From the NCBI RefSeq assembly GCF_000218895.1, contig NC_015703.1, forward strand, positions 1,239,501 to 1,303,500: a stretch of 64,000 bases of DNA, in the 5' to 3' direction. This stretch comes from Runella slithyformis DSM 19594. Its GTDB lineage: Bacteria > Bacteroidota > Bacteroidia > Cytophagales > Spirosomataceae. The first letter of the stretch is position 1. Each line of letters begins with the position of its first letter. The translations under genes and the position numbers were made by a program. The notes beneath the pieces were generated by a model that saw nothing but the letters and a program-made list of their open reading frames with translations, did no database searches and was not told the origin of the DNA. Below, in pieces: positions 17,006 to 26,974 of this stretch.

Positions 17006-17470
17006 TCACCATCCTCTACGTTGACCATTGCGACCGTAGTCGTCGTAGGTCGAACGCTCATTATCCCGTTTCTCATGGGTTATTTCACGGTTAAGTGCGT
17101 ACAGATCTTCCGTTAATTCACGGCGTTCGCGGGGGTCAAGCACGCGGTCACGCCAGAAGATCTGCTCTTTGCGCTCAATACGTTCTACATCACGCATCAA
17201 ATGTTTTGCTTCCCGAGACGAAATTGAACCCTGCGCAATGCCGTCGGCTATCCGGCGACGGGCTTCGCGCTGAAAGTCATCTATACGATCACCCATATTT
17301 CCGCCCCTTCCGCTGCGGGAGTCATACCCGCCTCTGTCATTTCCTCGGTTATCGCGGCGATTATCATAGCGGTCGTCGTAGCGACGGTCACGATTGTTGT
17401 TCCCCCATTGGGCATTGGCACTTCCGAAGGCTACTAAGATCAGGGCGGCGGCAAACATTAACTTTTTCAT
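17006..17470 (-). CDS. Secreted Arg/Asp/Asn-rich protein of unknown function
   Basis: A protein of 154 aa from the ATG at 17470, chosen because it starts a clear signal peptide (MKKLMFAAALILVAFGSANAQ). After cleavage comes a low-complexity segment rich in Arg, Asp, Asn, Tyr and Gly ('DDRYDNRRDNRGNDRGGYD'), then a helical part of about 80 residues ('REARRRIADGIAQGSISSREAKHLMRDVERIERKEQIF') of the type seen in many Bacteroidota secreted proteins. The helical part resembles small periplasmic stress proteins in layout, but I cannot name a family. Monocistronic, with its own terminator. Confidence 0.75.
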   Translation of the reverse strand: MKKLMFAAALILVAFGSANAQWGNNNRDRRYDDRYDNRRDNRGNDRGGYDSRSGRGGNMGDRIDDFQREARRRIADGIAQGSISSREAKHLMRDVERIERKEQIFWRDRVLDPRERRELTEDLYALNREITHEKRDNERSTYDDYGRNGQRRGW

Positions 17471-17730
17471 GGCATTTATTGGTTTATTATGATACAATAA
17501 TTTTGCTTATTTTACTCTTAGAACGCTGAAAATTGCAAAGGTTTATATTGGGTTGGTTAATGATTGTTAACACGTTTTTAAATTATTTCAGTAACTTGCT
17601 ACACCAACCTGAACTACGCCAAAAAATGCCTTTAAAGTGCTCAATTGGGGCTTTTTTGTGTTTTTCAGTCCATCCGACAAGCACTGAATTTCTTTTTAAA
17701 CCTAACTTACTCTCATCAACTTTCTCTCGT

Positions 17731-19908
17731 ATGAAATACACCTTTATGGCAGGCGGCCTGTTGCTTTGCGGCCTGTACGCCCACGCCCAAAAGTCCATCA
17801 GCGGATTTGCGGTTTCCAATCAGTCAAAACAGGAAAAGGTCGAACAGGAATACCGTACCAAGCAATCGTCTGAACGCTACAAAACCCACCTTCAAAAACT
17901 CACAAGTGTCCCGCACTTGGCCGGCACACCGGAAAATGAAAAAGTGCGGGATTACATCGCCGATGTAATGCGCAAGGCAGGATGGCAGGTAGAGATTTTT
18001 CCTCACGATATTTACCTTTCCAAAAGCCCCGGCGAAAGCTTGGTTGAGGTGGTAGAGCCGATTCGGATGCCGCTCAACAACCGTGAGTTTATCATCAAAG
18101 AAGACAAATATTCGGGCGATCCCCGTCTCACTCCGGGCTGGAACTCATATTCAGGCACGGGAGATGTGACGACTGAAGTGGTCTATGCCAACTACGGACG
18201 TAAAGAAGATTTTGAACAACTGAAAGCCATGGGCGTTTCGGTCAAAGGAAAAATCGTATTGGCGCGTTACGGAGGAAACTTCCGGGGCTATAAAGCCAAA
18301 CACGCCGAAGCCGCGGGGGCGGCGGGCGTCATTATTTATACCGACCCCGCCGACAACGGCTATATGAAAGGCGTGACCTTTCCGGAAGGCTCACAACCCA
18401 ACGACAACACCATTCAGCGCGGCTCTTTACTGACCGTCGATTATACCGGCGACCCCTTAACCCCTTTTGAACCGGCGCTTCCGCTGGACGGCCCTAAAAA
18501 GATCAAACGCCTTGACCCCAAAGATGCCGCGTTTCATAAAATTCCCGTGACGCCCCTGCCGTGGGGCTCGGCCGTTGAAATCCTCAAACGCATGACCGGC
18601 AAAGCCGTACCGGCCGGCTGGCAGGGTGGATTGCCGCTGGCCTATCGCCTGGAAGGCGGCTCGGAGCTGAAAGTGCATTTAAAAGTAAAGCAGGACAAAG
18701 AATTCGTGCGTATTTATGAAGTAGTAGGCACCCTCACCGGCAGCGAGTTTCCGGATGAATGGATCATTGCAGGCTGCCACTACGATGCGTGGTCGTACGG
18801 CTCCACCGATCCCAACAGCGGTACTGCCATGCTTTTGACCTTGGCTGAATCGTTGGGAAAACTACCCCAAAAACCGAAGCGTACGGTCAAGATCTGCCAT
18901 TGGGATGCCGAAGAGCACGGCGTCATCGGCTCAGCCGAATGGGTAGAGCAGATGCGCGACGAGCTGAGCGCCAAAGCAGTGGCCTACATGAACTATGACG
19001 CGGCGGTTTCGGGAAAAATATTCGGCGGCAGTTCGTCGCCTTCGTTGAAAAAACTACTCATTGAAGCCACGCAATCCGTTCAATATCCTGATTCCAACAA
19101 AACCGTTTACGAACATTGGATGGCGCAGAAAGGAGGCAGAAAAGGCAGTACCGTAGGCATCACCGGCACCGCTCCCGTGGCCATAGCCGATGAGCCAACG
19201 ATTGGCAATTTGGGCGGAGGCTCAGATCACATTGCGTTCTATATGCACGCCGGAATTCCTTCATTGAGCGCCGGGGTGAGCGGACCTACGCTGTACCATT
19301 CTCAGTACGATGACCTGTTTTTCTATAATAAATTTGTGGATTCGACCTACAAAATGGGCCCGATGGTGGAGCAAGTGGTAGGAACGATGTCACTGCGGCT
19401 GGCCAACGCCGATATTTTACCGTATGATGTTTCCCGGTATGCCACCGACTTAGCCACGCACCTCAAAACTGCCGAAAAGGCCATTAAAGTGTATAAGTCT
19501 GATTACTCGGTGGATAAATTATTGGCGCAGGTAGAAACCCTGAAGCAAAACGCCGAGCAGTTTGAAAGCCGCATCAAAACGCTTCTGACTTCCGAGCAGC
19601 TCGACAAGGCAAAATTGGCAGCCATCAACAAAGAATTGCGGAACCTGGAAAAAGCTTTTCTCGACCCCAAAGGCATGGCCTACGGTTCTTGGTACCGCTC
19701 GTTGTACGCTTCCTCAGACCCTTACAGCGGCTACGCTTCGTGGATGCTGCCGGCGTTTCAGTACGAAGCATCGCTTAAGTCAACGGCCAACCTGCCGGAT
19801 ATCGAAGCACGTCATGCCAAGGCCATTGAAACGTTGAATACAAAAATCGTGACAATGAACCAACAATTGGGCGGCAGTGCCTCCTCTTTGGGCGGGGCCA
19901 AAAATTAA
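17731..19908 (+). CDS. M28 family metallopeptidase, glutamate carboxypeptidase II-like
   Basis: About 725 aa from the ATG at 17731, directly before the signal peptide 'MKYTFMAGGLLLCGLYAHAQ'. Domains: N-terminal M28 part, a PA insert ('VKGKIVLARYGGNFRGYKAKHAEAAGAAGVIIY'), the zinc core and a C-terminal helical dimerisation region as in transferrin receptor/GCPII proteins. Zinc ligands are visible in 'AGCHYDAWSYGSTDPNSG' (His, Asp), 'HWDAEEHGVIGSAEW' (Glu pair), 'GGSDHIAFYMHAGIP' (Asp) and 'LYHSQYD' (His). It should trim C-terminal residues from peptides in the periplasm or outside. Confidence 0.93.
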   Translation: MKYTFMAGGLLLCGLYAHAQKSISGFAVSNQSKQEKVEQEYRTKQSSERYKTHLQKLTSVPHLAGTPENEKVRDYIADVMRKAGWQVEIFPHDIYLSKSPGESLVEVVEPIRMPLNNREFIIKEDKYSGDPRLTPGWNSYSGTGDVTTEVVYANYGRKEDFEQLKAMGVSVKGKIVLARYGGNFRGYKAKHAEAAGAAGVIIYTDPADNGYMKGVTFPEGSQPNDNTIQRGSLLTVDYTGDPLTPFEPALPLDGPKKIKRLDPKDAAFHKIPVTPLPWGSAVEILKRMTGKAVPAGWQGGLPLAYRLEGGSELKVHLKVKQDKEFVRIYEVVGTLTGSEFPDEWIIAGCHYDAWSYGSTDPNSGTAMLLTLAESLGKLPQKPKRTVKICHWDAEEHGVIGSAEWVEQMRDELSAKAVAYMNYDAAVSGKIFGGSSSPSLKKLLIEATQSVQYPDSNKTVYEHWMAQKGGRKGSTVGITGTAPVAIADEPTIGNLGGGSDHIAFYMHAGIPSLSAGVSGPTLYHSQYDDLFFYNKFVDSTYKMGPMVEQVVGTMSLRLANADILPYDVSRYATDLATHLKTAEKAIKVYKSDYSVDKLLAQVETLKQNAEQFESRIKTLLTSEQLDKAKLAAINKELRNLEKAFLDPKGMAYGSWYRSLYASSDPYSGYASWMLPAFQYEASLKSTANLPDIEARHAKAIETLNTKIVTMNQQLGGSASSLGGAKN

Positions 19909-19916
19909 GGCCGGCA

Positions 19917-19943
19917 AACCTAAGATTGTGAGTATCTTAGGTT
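19917..19943 (+). terminator. Hairpin after the M28 peptidase gene
   Basis: AACCTAAGAT (19917-19926) and ATCTTAGGTT (19934-19943) form a perfect 10-bp stem with a 7-nt loop, 9 bp after the stop codon. No clean T-run follows, so it may be a weak terminator or an mRNA 3' stabiliser before the PSD1 gene. Confidence 0.45.
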
Positions 19944-19989
19944 CATTTCTGTCTTATTTATAGGAGTAATTTGTAATCGTATATAACGC

Positions 19990-22749
19990 ATGAAATGGCC
20001 TAAAAATAAGGTATTACTGAGTGTATCAGCGCTGGTTTTTGTCGGGGCATGGTGGAACATCCTCCCCGACAATCACGTTGATTTCAACACAGAAGTAAAG
20101 CCGATTCTCAATAAAAAGTGCATGGCTTGTCACGGAGGCGTGAAAAAAGCGGGTGGTTTCAGCCTGTTGTTTCGGGAAGAAGCCCTCGCCAACACAAAAT
20201 CGGGCAAGCCTGCCATCCTTCCCGGCGATGCCGACGGCTCAACTTTTATCCAAGTGCTGACGCATGCTGATCCTGAAAAACGGATGCCCAAAAAAGGCGA
20301 TCCGCTGACCGACGAAGAAATTGAAATTCTACGGGATTGGGTAGACGAAGGAGCTGAATGGGGTACGCACTGGGCCTACAGCCCCGTAGAAAAACCCGCA
20401 GTTCCGCAACCCGGTTGGTGGGATAAGCTTTTCCAAAAAACACCTTGGGGTACTTCTGATATTGATCGTTTTGTCTTTCAAAAACAGCAGGAGCAAAACA
20501 GCGATGCCCTGCGCCCATCGCCCGAAGCTGACCGGGCCACCCTTCTGCGCCGGGTTACGCTTGACCTGACGGGCCTGACCCCCACGGCCGCACAATACGG
20601 AAAATTCCTGAACGACAAAAGCCCCAAAGCCTACGAAAAGGTAGTGGATTCGTTGCTGGCCTCGCCTGCGTTTGGAGAGCGGTGGGCGGCGATGTGGCTC
20701 GATCTGGCGCGTTATGCCGATTCCCGAGGCTACGAAAAAGACGATGTGCGCAACATTTGGCGCTACCGGGATTGGGTCATCAAAGCCTTTAACGAAAACA
20801 AGCCTTACGACCGGTTTATCACCGAACAGCTCGCCGGCGATCTGCTCCCCAACCGCACCGAGAACGAACTGATCGCCACGGGGTTTCATCGCAATACCAT
20901 GAACAACGATGAAGGCGGGACCGACAACGAAGAGTTTCGCACGTCTGAAGTCCTCGACCGCGTCAGCACCACGTGGGAGGCATTGCAGGGAACGACGTTT
21001 TCGTGTGTGCAATGCCACAGCCACCCTTACGACCCCTTTCGGCACGAGGAGTACTATAAATTCATGGCTTTTCTGAACAATACCAGCGATCAGGATGTCA
21101 GCGACGAAGCGTCTTTTCTGCGGTTTTTTAACGAAAAAGACCAACAAAAACTGGACGAACTCACCGCGTGGCTGAAGAAAAATACCACGCCGCAAAAAGC
21201 CGAACACTATACGCACTACGTTCGTACGCTGGAGCCGAGGATTTACTTCCACCTATTTGACCAATACAAAAACGGTACACTTGAACCCACCGCCGCCGCC
21301 ATGCTGCAAAACAACGGGTCGCTTCGGCTGAAGCAGGCCCCCGTCAGAGGTAAGCGAAAAATGCTGCTGTATTATCGCTCTCAGCAACCCGGCACCGTAG
21401 CTAAAATAACGACCGACAGCCTCAACGGACCGCTCATGGCGACGGTAAAGTTAGATACGTCAAAAAATTGGAGTTTCAGAATTGCCTACATTGATCTACC
21501 CACGTTCTCGACCCGAAAAGACCTGCATTTTTCGTTTACCAATGCCAAAATAAAAGACCAAAAAGCCGACATAGCATCGCTGCTGTGGGTCGCTTTTTGG
21601 GACGAAGAATTTCCGGGCAAAGGGAAGCCGGGCTACGAAGAACAGTACGCCAACTTCCAAAAACTGTTGGTAACCTCGGCCGAGACGATGCCCATTATGC
21701 AGGAAAACCCTGCCGAATACGCCCGCACAACACACATCTTTGAGCGCGGCAGTTTTTTAAGTCCCGCCGCGGCCGTTACGCCCGATGTTCCCAAATCATT
21801 ACATCCGTTTCCGCAAAGCGCCCCGCGTAATCGGCTGGGTCTGGCCCAATGGCTCACGTCCACCCAAAATCCGCTGACCGCCCGCGTAGCCGTAAATCGT
21901 TTTTGGGAACAGTTGTTCGGAACGGGACTTGTCGAAACCCTTGAAGATTTCGGGTCGCAGGGCTTTTCACCCACACACTTGGAATTGTTGAATTATTTGT
22001 CGTACAAATTCATGCACGACTATCAATGGCAAATGAAACCGTTGCTGAAAGAGATCGTGCTTTCGGCTACCTACCGGCAGGATTCCCGCGCTACCGAGGC
22101 GCAGATCGCCCGGGATCCGTCCAATCGTTGGCTGGCGCGCGGACCGCGCGTGCGCCTCACGGGCGAACAAATACGTGACCAAGCCCTGACTGTCAGTGGA
22201 TTATTAAGCAAAAAAATGTACGGAAAACCCGTCATGCCGTATCAGCCTAAAGGCGTTTGGCAGGTGGTCTACAGCGGCATCAGTTGGACGCAAAGCCAAG
22301 GCGAAGACGCCTACCGACGCGCCATTTATACGTTCATCCGACGGTCCAGCCCCTACCCAAGCATGCTTACCTTCGACGGCTCCAACCGTGACGTGTGTTT
22401 GGCGCGACGCATCCGAACCAATACCCCTTTACAGGCATTGGTCACGCTCAACGATTCGGCCTTTGTGGAAATGTCCGTCAAATTTGCGGAACGTATGGAC
22501 AAAGAAGGCGGAAAAGGTGTTCCTGCCAAACTCCAACGCGGCTATTGGCTCATGACGGGCCACCCCCTGCCGCCCGCCAAACAGAAAGTACTGATAAACC
22601 TATACACGGAAGCCGTTCGTCGATTTGAAAAAGAAAGAGAAAAAGCGGCGCGTTGGGTGGGCCGTGAAAACGCCGCTCCTCACGATGCTGCCCTGGCTTT
22701 TGTGGCCAATACAATGTTGAACATGGACGAGTTTATTTCGAAGCAATGA
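19990..22749 (+). CDS. PSD1-type cytochrome c / DUF1549 / DUF1553 protein
   Basis: A protein of 919 aa with an N-terminal membrane or signal segment (residues 8-27). Then a PSCyt1 domain with the haem site 'CMACHG' (44-49) and a likely axial Met in 'EKRMPKKGDPL'. The DUF1549 part follows ('RATLLRRVTLDLTGLTP') and has a second CxxCH, 'FSCVQCHSHPYDPF'. The C-terminal DUF1553 part starts near 'NRLGLAQWLTSTQNPLTARVAVNRFWEQLFGTGLVET'. This architecture is best known from Planctomycetes and Verrucomicrobia, where it is paired with DUF1501 proteins, as here. Function is unknown; a link to sulfated polysaccharide or redox metabolism has been suggested from context in those phyla. Confidence 0.93.
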   Translation: MKWPKNKVLLSVSALVFVGAWWNILPDNHVDFNTEVKPILNKKCMACHGGVKKAGGFSLLFREEALANTKSGKPAILPGDADGSTFIQVLTHADPEKRMPKKGDPLTDEEIEILRDWVDEGAEWGTHWAYSPVEKPAVPQPGWWDKLFQKTPWGTSDIDRFVFQKQQEQNSDALRPSPEADRATLLRRVTLDLTGLTPTAAQYGKFLNDKSPKAYEKVVDSLLASPAFGERWAAMWLDLARYADSRGYEKDDVRNIWRYRDWVIKAFNENKPYDRFITEQLAGDLLPNRTENELIATGFHRNTMNNDEGGTDNEEFRTSEVLDRVSTTWEALQGTTFSCVQCHSHPYDPFRHEEYYKFMAFLNNTSDQDVSDEASFLRFFNEKDQQKLDELTAWLKKNTTPQKAEHYTHYVRTLEPRIYFHLFDQYKNGTLEPTAAAMLQNNGSLRLKQAPVRGKRKMLLYYRSQQPGTVAKITTDSLNGPLMATVKLDTSKNWSFRIAYIDLPTFSTRKDLHFSFTNAKIKDQKADIASLLWVAFWDEEFPGKGKPGYEEQYANFQKLLVTSAETMPIMQENPAEYARTTHIFERGSFLSPAAAVTPDVPKSLHPFPQSAPRNRLGLAQWLTSTQNPLTARVAVNRFWEQLFGTGLVETLEDFGSQGFSPTHLELLNYLSYKFMHDYQWQMKPLLKEIVLSATYRQDSRATEAQIARDPSNRWLARGPRVRLTGEQIRDQALTVSGLLSKKMYGKPVMPYQPKGVWQVVYSGISWTQSQGEDAYRRAIYTFIRRSSPYPSMLTFDGSNRDVCLARRIRTNTPLQALVTLNDSAFVEMSVKFAERMDKEGGKGVPAKLQRGYWLMTGHPLPPAKQKVLINLYTEAVRRFEKEREKAARWVGRENAAPHDAALAFVANTMLNMDEFISKQ

Positions 22750-22750
22750 T

Positions 22751-24235
22751 ATGAAGCTAAACGACGAACTTCGATTGGCGCAGGCGCAGTTTGCAACCCG
22801 CCGCCATTTTTTGAAACAATGTACTTCGGGCATTGGCATGATGGCTTTGGGCAGCATTCTGGGCGATTGCACGGGCGATTCCACCAAAACGGGCACATCC
22901 GGTCCGCTTGACCTCAACCCGTTGGCAGTGCGTAATCCGCATTTTGCCCCCAAGGCCAAATCGGTGATCTTCCTGCACTTTTGCGGCTCGCCTTCGCAAT
23001 TGGAATTGTGGGATTATAAACCCGAACTGGCAAAATTGGATGGTAAGCCCTGCCCTCCGTCGTTTTTGGAAGGAAAACGTTTTGCGTTCATTCGCGGCGT
23101 GCCGGATATGCTGGGCTCGGTGGGAAATTTCAAACAGCACGGCCAATCGGGCGCGTGGGTTTCCGACTATTTCAACTATTTTCCGTCGGTCGTGGATGAG
23201 GTTTCCTTCTTGAAAGCCATGTACACCGATCAGTTCAACCACGCTCCCGCTCAATTGTTGATGCATACCGGCAGCGCCCGTCTCGGACGCCCGAGCATGG
23301 GCGCCTGGAGTACGTACGGATTGGGGTCAGAAAACTCCAACCTGCCGGGGTTCGTTGTGCTGACCTCGGGCGGCAAAACCCCCGACGCCGGCAAAAGCAT
23401 TTGGGGCAGTGGCTTCTTACCCTCGGTCTACCAGGGTGTTCAGTGCCGTTCCGAAGGGGATCCGGTACTGTTTTTAAGCGACCCCAACGGCCTCGACCGC
23501 GACCTGCGCCGCAAAGCCATCGACGCACTCACGGAGGTCAACCGTCAACAATACGACGAATTTAAAGACCCCGAAACACTGGCCCGCATTGCACAATACG
23601 AGATGGCGTTCAACATGCAGATCTCAGTGCCCGAAGTGATGGACATCAGCAAAGAACCCGCCTACATTCACGAACTTTACGGTACCAAACCCGGCGAAGC
23701 CAGTTTTGCCAATAACTGTTTGCTGGCCCGTAAACTGGTCGAAAAAGGCGTACGTTTTGTACAGTTGTACGATTGGGGCTGGGATACCCACGGCGACGGA
23801 GAAGGCACTTCCCTGGAGATAGGGCTTCGTCGAAAAACCGAAACCATCGACCGCTCCATGACCGCCCTGTTGATGGATCTGAAACAAAGAGGTTTACTGG
23901 ACGAAACATTGGTCGTGTGGGGAACGGAATTTGGCAGAACCCCCATGCGCGAAAACCGCAACGGCAAAGTAATGCCTTTCAAGGGCCGCGACCACCATAC
24001 CGACGCCTTTACATGCTGGATGGCGGGCGGCGGCATTCGTCGGGGTTATTCACACGGCGAAAGTGATGAGTTTGGCTATCACGGCATCAGCGGACGCACG
24101 CATATTCACGACCTTCAGGCGACCATCATGCATCAATTAGGCTTTGACCATGAACAACTTACGTATGAATTTCAAGGCCGTAAATTCCGCCTCACCGACG
24201 TGAGCGGAAAGGTGATCAAAGAAGTGATCGCTTAA
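22751..24235 (+). CDS. DUF1501 protein (sulfatase-like fold)
   Basis: A protein of 494 aa starting 1 bp after the stop of the PSD1 gene, so the two are coupled. The N-terminus has a twin-arginine-like export signal, 'TRRHFLKQCTSGIGMMALGSIL', followed by a Cys that could be lipidated. The body has DUF1501 marks: 'KSVIFLHFCGSPSQLELWDYKPEL', 'VRFVQLYDWGWDTHGDGE', 'LDETLVVWGTEFGRTPM', 'GRDHHTDAFTCWMAGGGIRRG'. The fold is that of alkaline phosphatase/sulfatase enzymes, with Asp/His residues for metals. Its partner is the cytochrome upstream. Confidence 0.93.
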   Translation: MKLNDELRLAQAQFATRRHFLKQCTSGIGMMALGSILGDCTGDSTKTGTSGPLDLNPLAVRNPHFAPKAKSVIFLHFCGSPSQLELWDYKPELAKLDGKPCPPSFLEGKRFAFIRGVPDMLGSVGNFKQHGQSGAWVSDYFNYFPSVVDEVSFLKAMYTDQFNHAPAQLLMHTGSARLGRPSMGAWSTYGLGSENSNLPGFVVLTSGGKTPDAGKSIWGSGFLPSVYQGVQCRSEGDPVLFLSDPNGLDRDLRRKAIDALTEVNRQQYDEFKDPETLARIAQYEMAFNMQISVPEVMDISKEPAYIHELYGTKPGEASFANNCLLARKLVEKGVRFVQLYDWGWDTHGDGEGTSLEIGLRRKTETIDRSMTALLMDLKQRGLLDETLVVWGTEFGRTPMRENRNGKVMPFKGRDHHTDAFTCWMAGGGIRRGYSHGESDEFGYHGISGRTHIHDLQATIMHQLGFDHEQLTYEFQGRKFRLTDVSGKVIKEVIA

Positions 24236-24400
24236 TCACCAACAGGGGCGGCCCGTTAGAGCCGCCCCTGTTGGTAACAGTATCTTTCTATTCATGAGCA
24301 GGGTTTTGAGAAACCCTTTGCGTCCGGTTCTCAAACCGGACGGCACATCGTGCGGCCTTCCGTTGACTGTATCTGCACAGCCAACCTTCCTTAAATTCTT
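24236..24400. other. Convergent intergenic region with a chain of hairpins
   Basis: Three hairpins in 165 bp: ACCAACAGGGGCGGC (24238-24252) with GCCGCCCCTGTTGGT (24261-24275), a perfect 15-bp stem; AGGGTTT (24300-24306) with AAACCCT (24311-24317); and CGTCCGGTT (24321-24329) with AACCGGACG (24334-24342), then GCAC-ATC-GTGC. The first two may stop transcription from both sides. None has a classical U-tail, so the region may also be a repeat element. Confidence 0.55.
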
Positions 24401-25180
24401 TTAGTCTTCAAACAAATTACCCAAGCCGCCCAACACCGAGCCGCTTTCTTTGCGAGATTGCGGACCATGCGCCGACAGTCTATCCACTAATTTAGAGATG
24501 GGCATCGACTGTATCCAACAGCGGCCTGTCCCCTGAAGGGTAGCCAGAAAAATACCTTCTCCGCCAAAGATCATGGATTTCAGACTGCCCGAACGCTGCA
24601 CGCTGAAATTGACCGAAGGTTCAAAAGCCACCACACACCCCGTATCTACGCGCAGGGTTTCGTTGTTGAGCTGACGCTCGATCACCACCCCGCCGGCGTG
24701 TACAAACGCGAGTCCGTCGCCCTGAAGTTTTTGCAAAATAAACCCTTCTCCGCCAAACAAACCGCTGCCGAGACGCTGGTTGAAATGGATATTCAGCTTT
24801 GTCCCCATGGCGGCGCACAGGAAACCGTCTTTTTGCACGATCAATGAGTTGCCGTAGATCCTCGATAGGTCGATGGGCATCACCGTACCGGGATACGGTG
24901 CCGCAAAAGCGACTTTACGCTTGCCATAGCCACGGTTGGTAAAATGCGTCATAAACAACGATTCTCCCGTCAACAAGCGCGAACCGGCCTGAAAGATCTT
25001 GCCCATGAGGCTTTGGGTGGCGTTTGAACCGTCGCCCATTTTGGTTTCAAACTGAATACCGTCTTCCATAAACAACATGGAGCCGGCCTCAGCAATGACC
25101 GTTTCGTTGGGGTCCAGTTCGATTTCGACGATCTGAATGTCCTCGCCAATAATTTTGTAATCAATTTCGTGTGAGTTCAT
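24401..25180 (-). CDS. AIM24 / TIGR00266 family protein
   Basis: A protein of 259 aa, all-beta, no signal peptide. '[35 protein letters not shown]' at the N-terminus, '[23 protein letters not shown]' in the middle, and '[23 protein letters not shown]' are hallmarks of this family. The yeast homologue AIM24 is mitochondrial and helps keep cristae; bacterial members have no proven function, though a link to membranes and tryptophan-like RNA-binding folds has been proposed. The gene ends in a small acidic tail (GGLGNLFED) and sits 13 bp below the small gene at 25194. Confidence 0.9.
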   Translation of the reverse strand: MNSHEIDYKIIGEDIQIVEIELDPNETVIAEAGSMLFMEDGIQFETKMGDGSNATQSLMGKIFQAGSRLLTGESLFMTHFTNRGYGKRKVAFAAPYPGTVMPIDLSRIYGNSLIVQKDGFLCAAMGTKLNIHFNQRLGSGLFGGEGFILQKLQGDGLAFVHAGGVVIERQLNNETLRVDTGCVVAFEPSVNFSVQRSGSLKSMIFGGEGIFLATLQGTGRCWIQSMPISKLVDRLSAHGPQSRKESGSVLGGLGNLFED

Positions 25181-25193
25181 TTTTTGTGGTTAA

Positions 25194-25400
25194 TTATTCT
25201 TCAGGGTTTTCATTTAAGTCATCACGCGAACGGAGTTTTTTATCATCCACGTGTTTGTTGAGAAACTGATTGATCTTATCAATATCAATTGTGGACGTGA
25301 TCTCACCGAATGAATTGATCCGAATATCAAATCCATCCAAATCTTTGTGTACTCGCGGCTTTTCGGTGCTTTCGGGTGGGGTTGTTTTTTTCTTCGTCAT
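25194..25400 (-). CDS. Small hypothetical protein
   Basis: A charged cytoplasmic protein of 68 aa from the ATG at 25400 (MTKKKTTPPESTEK). The conserved-looking part is 'HKDLDGFDIRINSFGEITSTIDIDKINQFLN', followed by 'DKKLRSRDD'. I have seen similar small proteins in other Cytophagales but cannot name a family. An in-frame ATG at 25442 would add 14 residues (MEKQVLIFVKKSTD). It sits 13 bp upstream of the AIM24-like gene and is probably co-transcribed with it. Confidence 0.7.
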   Translation of the reverse strand: MTKKKTTPPESTEKPRVHKDLDGFDIRINSFGEITSTIDIDKINQFLNKHVDDKKLRSRDDLNENPEE

Positions 25401-25529
25401 ATCCGTCGATTTTTTTACGAAAATAAGTACCTGCTTTTCCATTCGCAACCCTAACTGACTAAACGGTGACTTTTAGATTTTTTTTGGTCAAAAAACGGGG
25501 CGAAAGGTTCACTGAAAATAACTACGCTA

Positions 25530-26912
25530 TTGACACTTGTATTCTATAAAACATGGTGGGGAACGCTCTCATTCCTTTGTTTTATGTTAATAGCCATTAC
25601 CATTCTTTTATATTTTGACCCCGTGTTTGCGCCTCAAAATAAACTGTTGCTGCTGTTATTACCTTTTGCTTGGGGAAGTATGGCAGGGAATATCCCGAGT
25701 TTTCGCCCTGACTTTACCGTAGTAACGCCCAAGAACTTCCTGTTGTTTCTTTGGTTCAACAAACTGGTTATCATTCCTTTAGAACTCCTTTGGGCAGGCA
25801 ATACGCTTCCTGTCGAAACGTTTACAAACCAAGACATTTCTACCGAGATCCTCATTACACTTGTTTCCTTCGGGGCTTTTGCGGTGGGTTGGGCCTTGTT
25901 TCCCCAAAAACAGCCTATCCGCATTGGTCCGCCCCTTCCTGCCCTAAAAAAGTGGGCCGGCGCTTATCTTATCGTCGCACTCAGCTCCCTTGTTTGGCTT
26001 TATGACTCATTCGACCACTATTTCGAAAGGGCAATTTTTACCTATACCACCCGAGAGATCGTTGAAAAAAACGGAACTTTTTTGGGTTTTTTGGCAAACA
26101 TAGGACAGCGTTTTTGGGTCTTTGGCGTACTGTTTGTGTGGTACAAGTGGAAAATCAAAAAGGGTAAGTTCCGTTGGTTGCGGAAGATCTTTTGGCTGCT
26201 GCTTTGTTTGGCAGGAACCTTAAGCAGCAACCGTTCCAATATGGTATTTCCAATTTTGACGCTGATGAGTGTTCTGTATGCCGGATGGAAAACGCGCTAT
26301 TCGTTTGGGTTGGCATTGTTCTTTTCGGCCCTTTTCCTATTTTCATTTTTCTTTGGCTATGTACGTGTACAACCCTCGTTAGATGCAGAAATGCTGGAAA
26401 TACTTTTCAACGATTTTTTGGAGCGCAGGGAATACATCCTTCAGGCACACCAACTCTACATCGGGAGTCCCTATCAAATCACACCGTTGCTTTCCATCCA
26501 ATCCCCTTCGTTTACACTTATTGCCTCTCTTCTGGAACCCATTCCAATCCTTGGAAAGGCCTTTCGGGAGCAAAGCGGCCCTTATATCTACAATCTGGCG
26601 TATCATCAGTCGTTGGTCTCGCAGGATAAGGTCATCCCGATGGCGGGAGAGCTGTATTATAATGGTGGCTATCTTTTGGAAGGGTTGGGGTATTCGGTTT
26701 TTGGAATAGTATTTAGGTGGCTGGATACTGCTTTTAAGAGCATTGTGCCGGTCAATCTACCTTTGGCCGCGGCCATTTTTTCCATAATGCTGTTATTCAG
26801 CGCCACCCTGTTGCTGAGCCTAACGGTTTTAATGCAGTTTATGGTGTACAACACCCTTCCTGCTTTGTTGGTCATTACCGCAAATTGGCCACGAATACGT
26901 AAGGCTTCCTAA
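25530..26912 (+). CDS. Polytopic membrane protein, possible O-antigen-type polymerase
   Basis: An integral membrane protein of 460 aa with about ten to twelve hydrophobic segments and a long hydrophilic loop between about residues 290 and 390 ('[19 protein letters not shown]', '[15 protein letters not shown]'). This layout, with a big periplasmic loop near the C-terminus, resembles Wzy/EpsG-like polysaccharide polymerases, but no signature is certain. The start is a TTG at 25530 ([11 protein letters not shown]); no ATG lies in frame before residue 19. No polysaccharide cluster surrounds it, so the call is weak. Confidence 0.6.
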   Translation: MTLVFYKTWWGTLSFLCFMLIAITILLYFDPVFAPQNKLLLLLLPFAWGSMAGNIPSFRPDFTVVTPKNFLLFLWFNKLVIIPLELLWAGNTLPVETFTNQDISTEILITLVSFGAFAVGWALFPQKQPIRIGPPLPALKKWAGAYLIVALSSLVWLYDSFDHYFERAIFTYTTREIVEKNGTFLGFLANIGQRFWVFGVLFVWYKWKIKKGKFRWLRKIFWLLLCLAGTLSSNRSNMVFPILTLMSVLYAGWKTRYSFGLALFFSALFLFSFFFGYVRVQPSLDAEMLEILFNDFLERREYILQAHQLYIGSPYQITPLLSIQSPSFTLIASLLEPIPILGKAFREQSGPYIYNLAYHQSLVSQDKVIPMAGELYYNGGYLLEGLGYSVFGIVFRWLDTAFKSIVPVNLPLAAAIFSIMLLFSATLLLSLTVLMQFMVYNTLPALLVITANWPRIRKAS

Positions 26913-26923
26913 ACATACTTGGT

Positions 26924-26931
26924 TATATTTG
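26924..26931 (+). promoter_or_regulatory. -7 promoter element of icd
   Basis: TATATTTG, exact TAnnTTTG match, 43 bp upstream of the icd start codon. No convincing -33 element is seen. It gives a leader of about 37 nt. Confidence 0.5.
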
Positions 26932-26974
26932 CACCCTCAATTTAGTCATCACTATCCCAATTTCAGTTGCTCAC

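Noticed and set aside
16740-17024. Open frame with an 8-residue periodic peptide (GDWAIGRL)
   Set aside because: It is a read-through of the 8-bp tandem array and REP copies; no start context, and the end runs through a terminator.
17533-17730. N-terminal extension of the M28 peptidase
   Set aside because: A perfect signal peptide starts at the ATG at 17731; a 66-residue lead before it would prevent export and has no conserved look.
20329-21252. Long minus-strand frame of about 300 codons opposite the PSD1 gene
   Set aside because: It is antisense to a well-conserved gene; codon pattern and composition (many Arg, Val, Phe) are typical of the shadow of a G+C-rich third-position gene.
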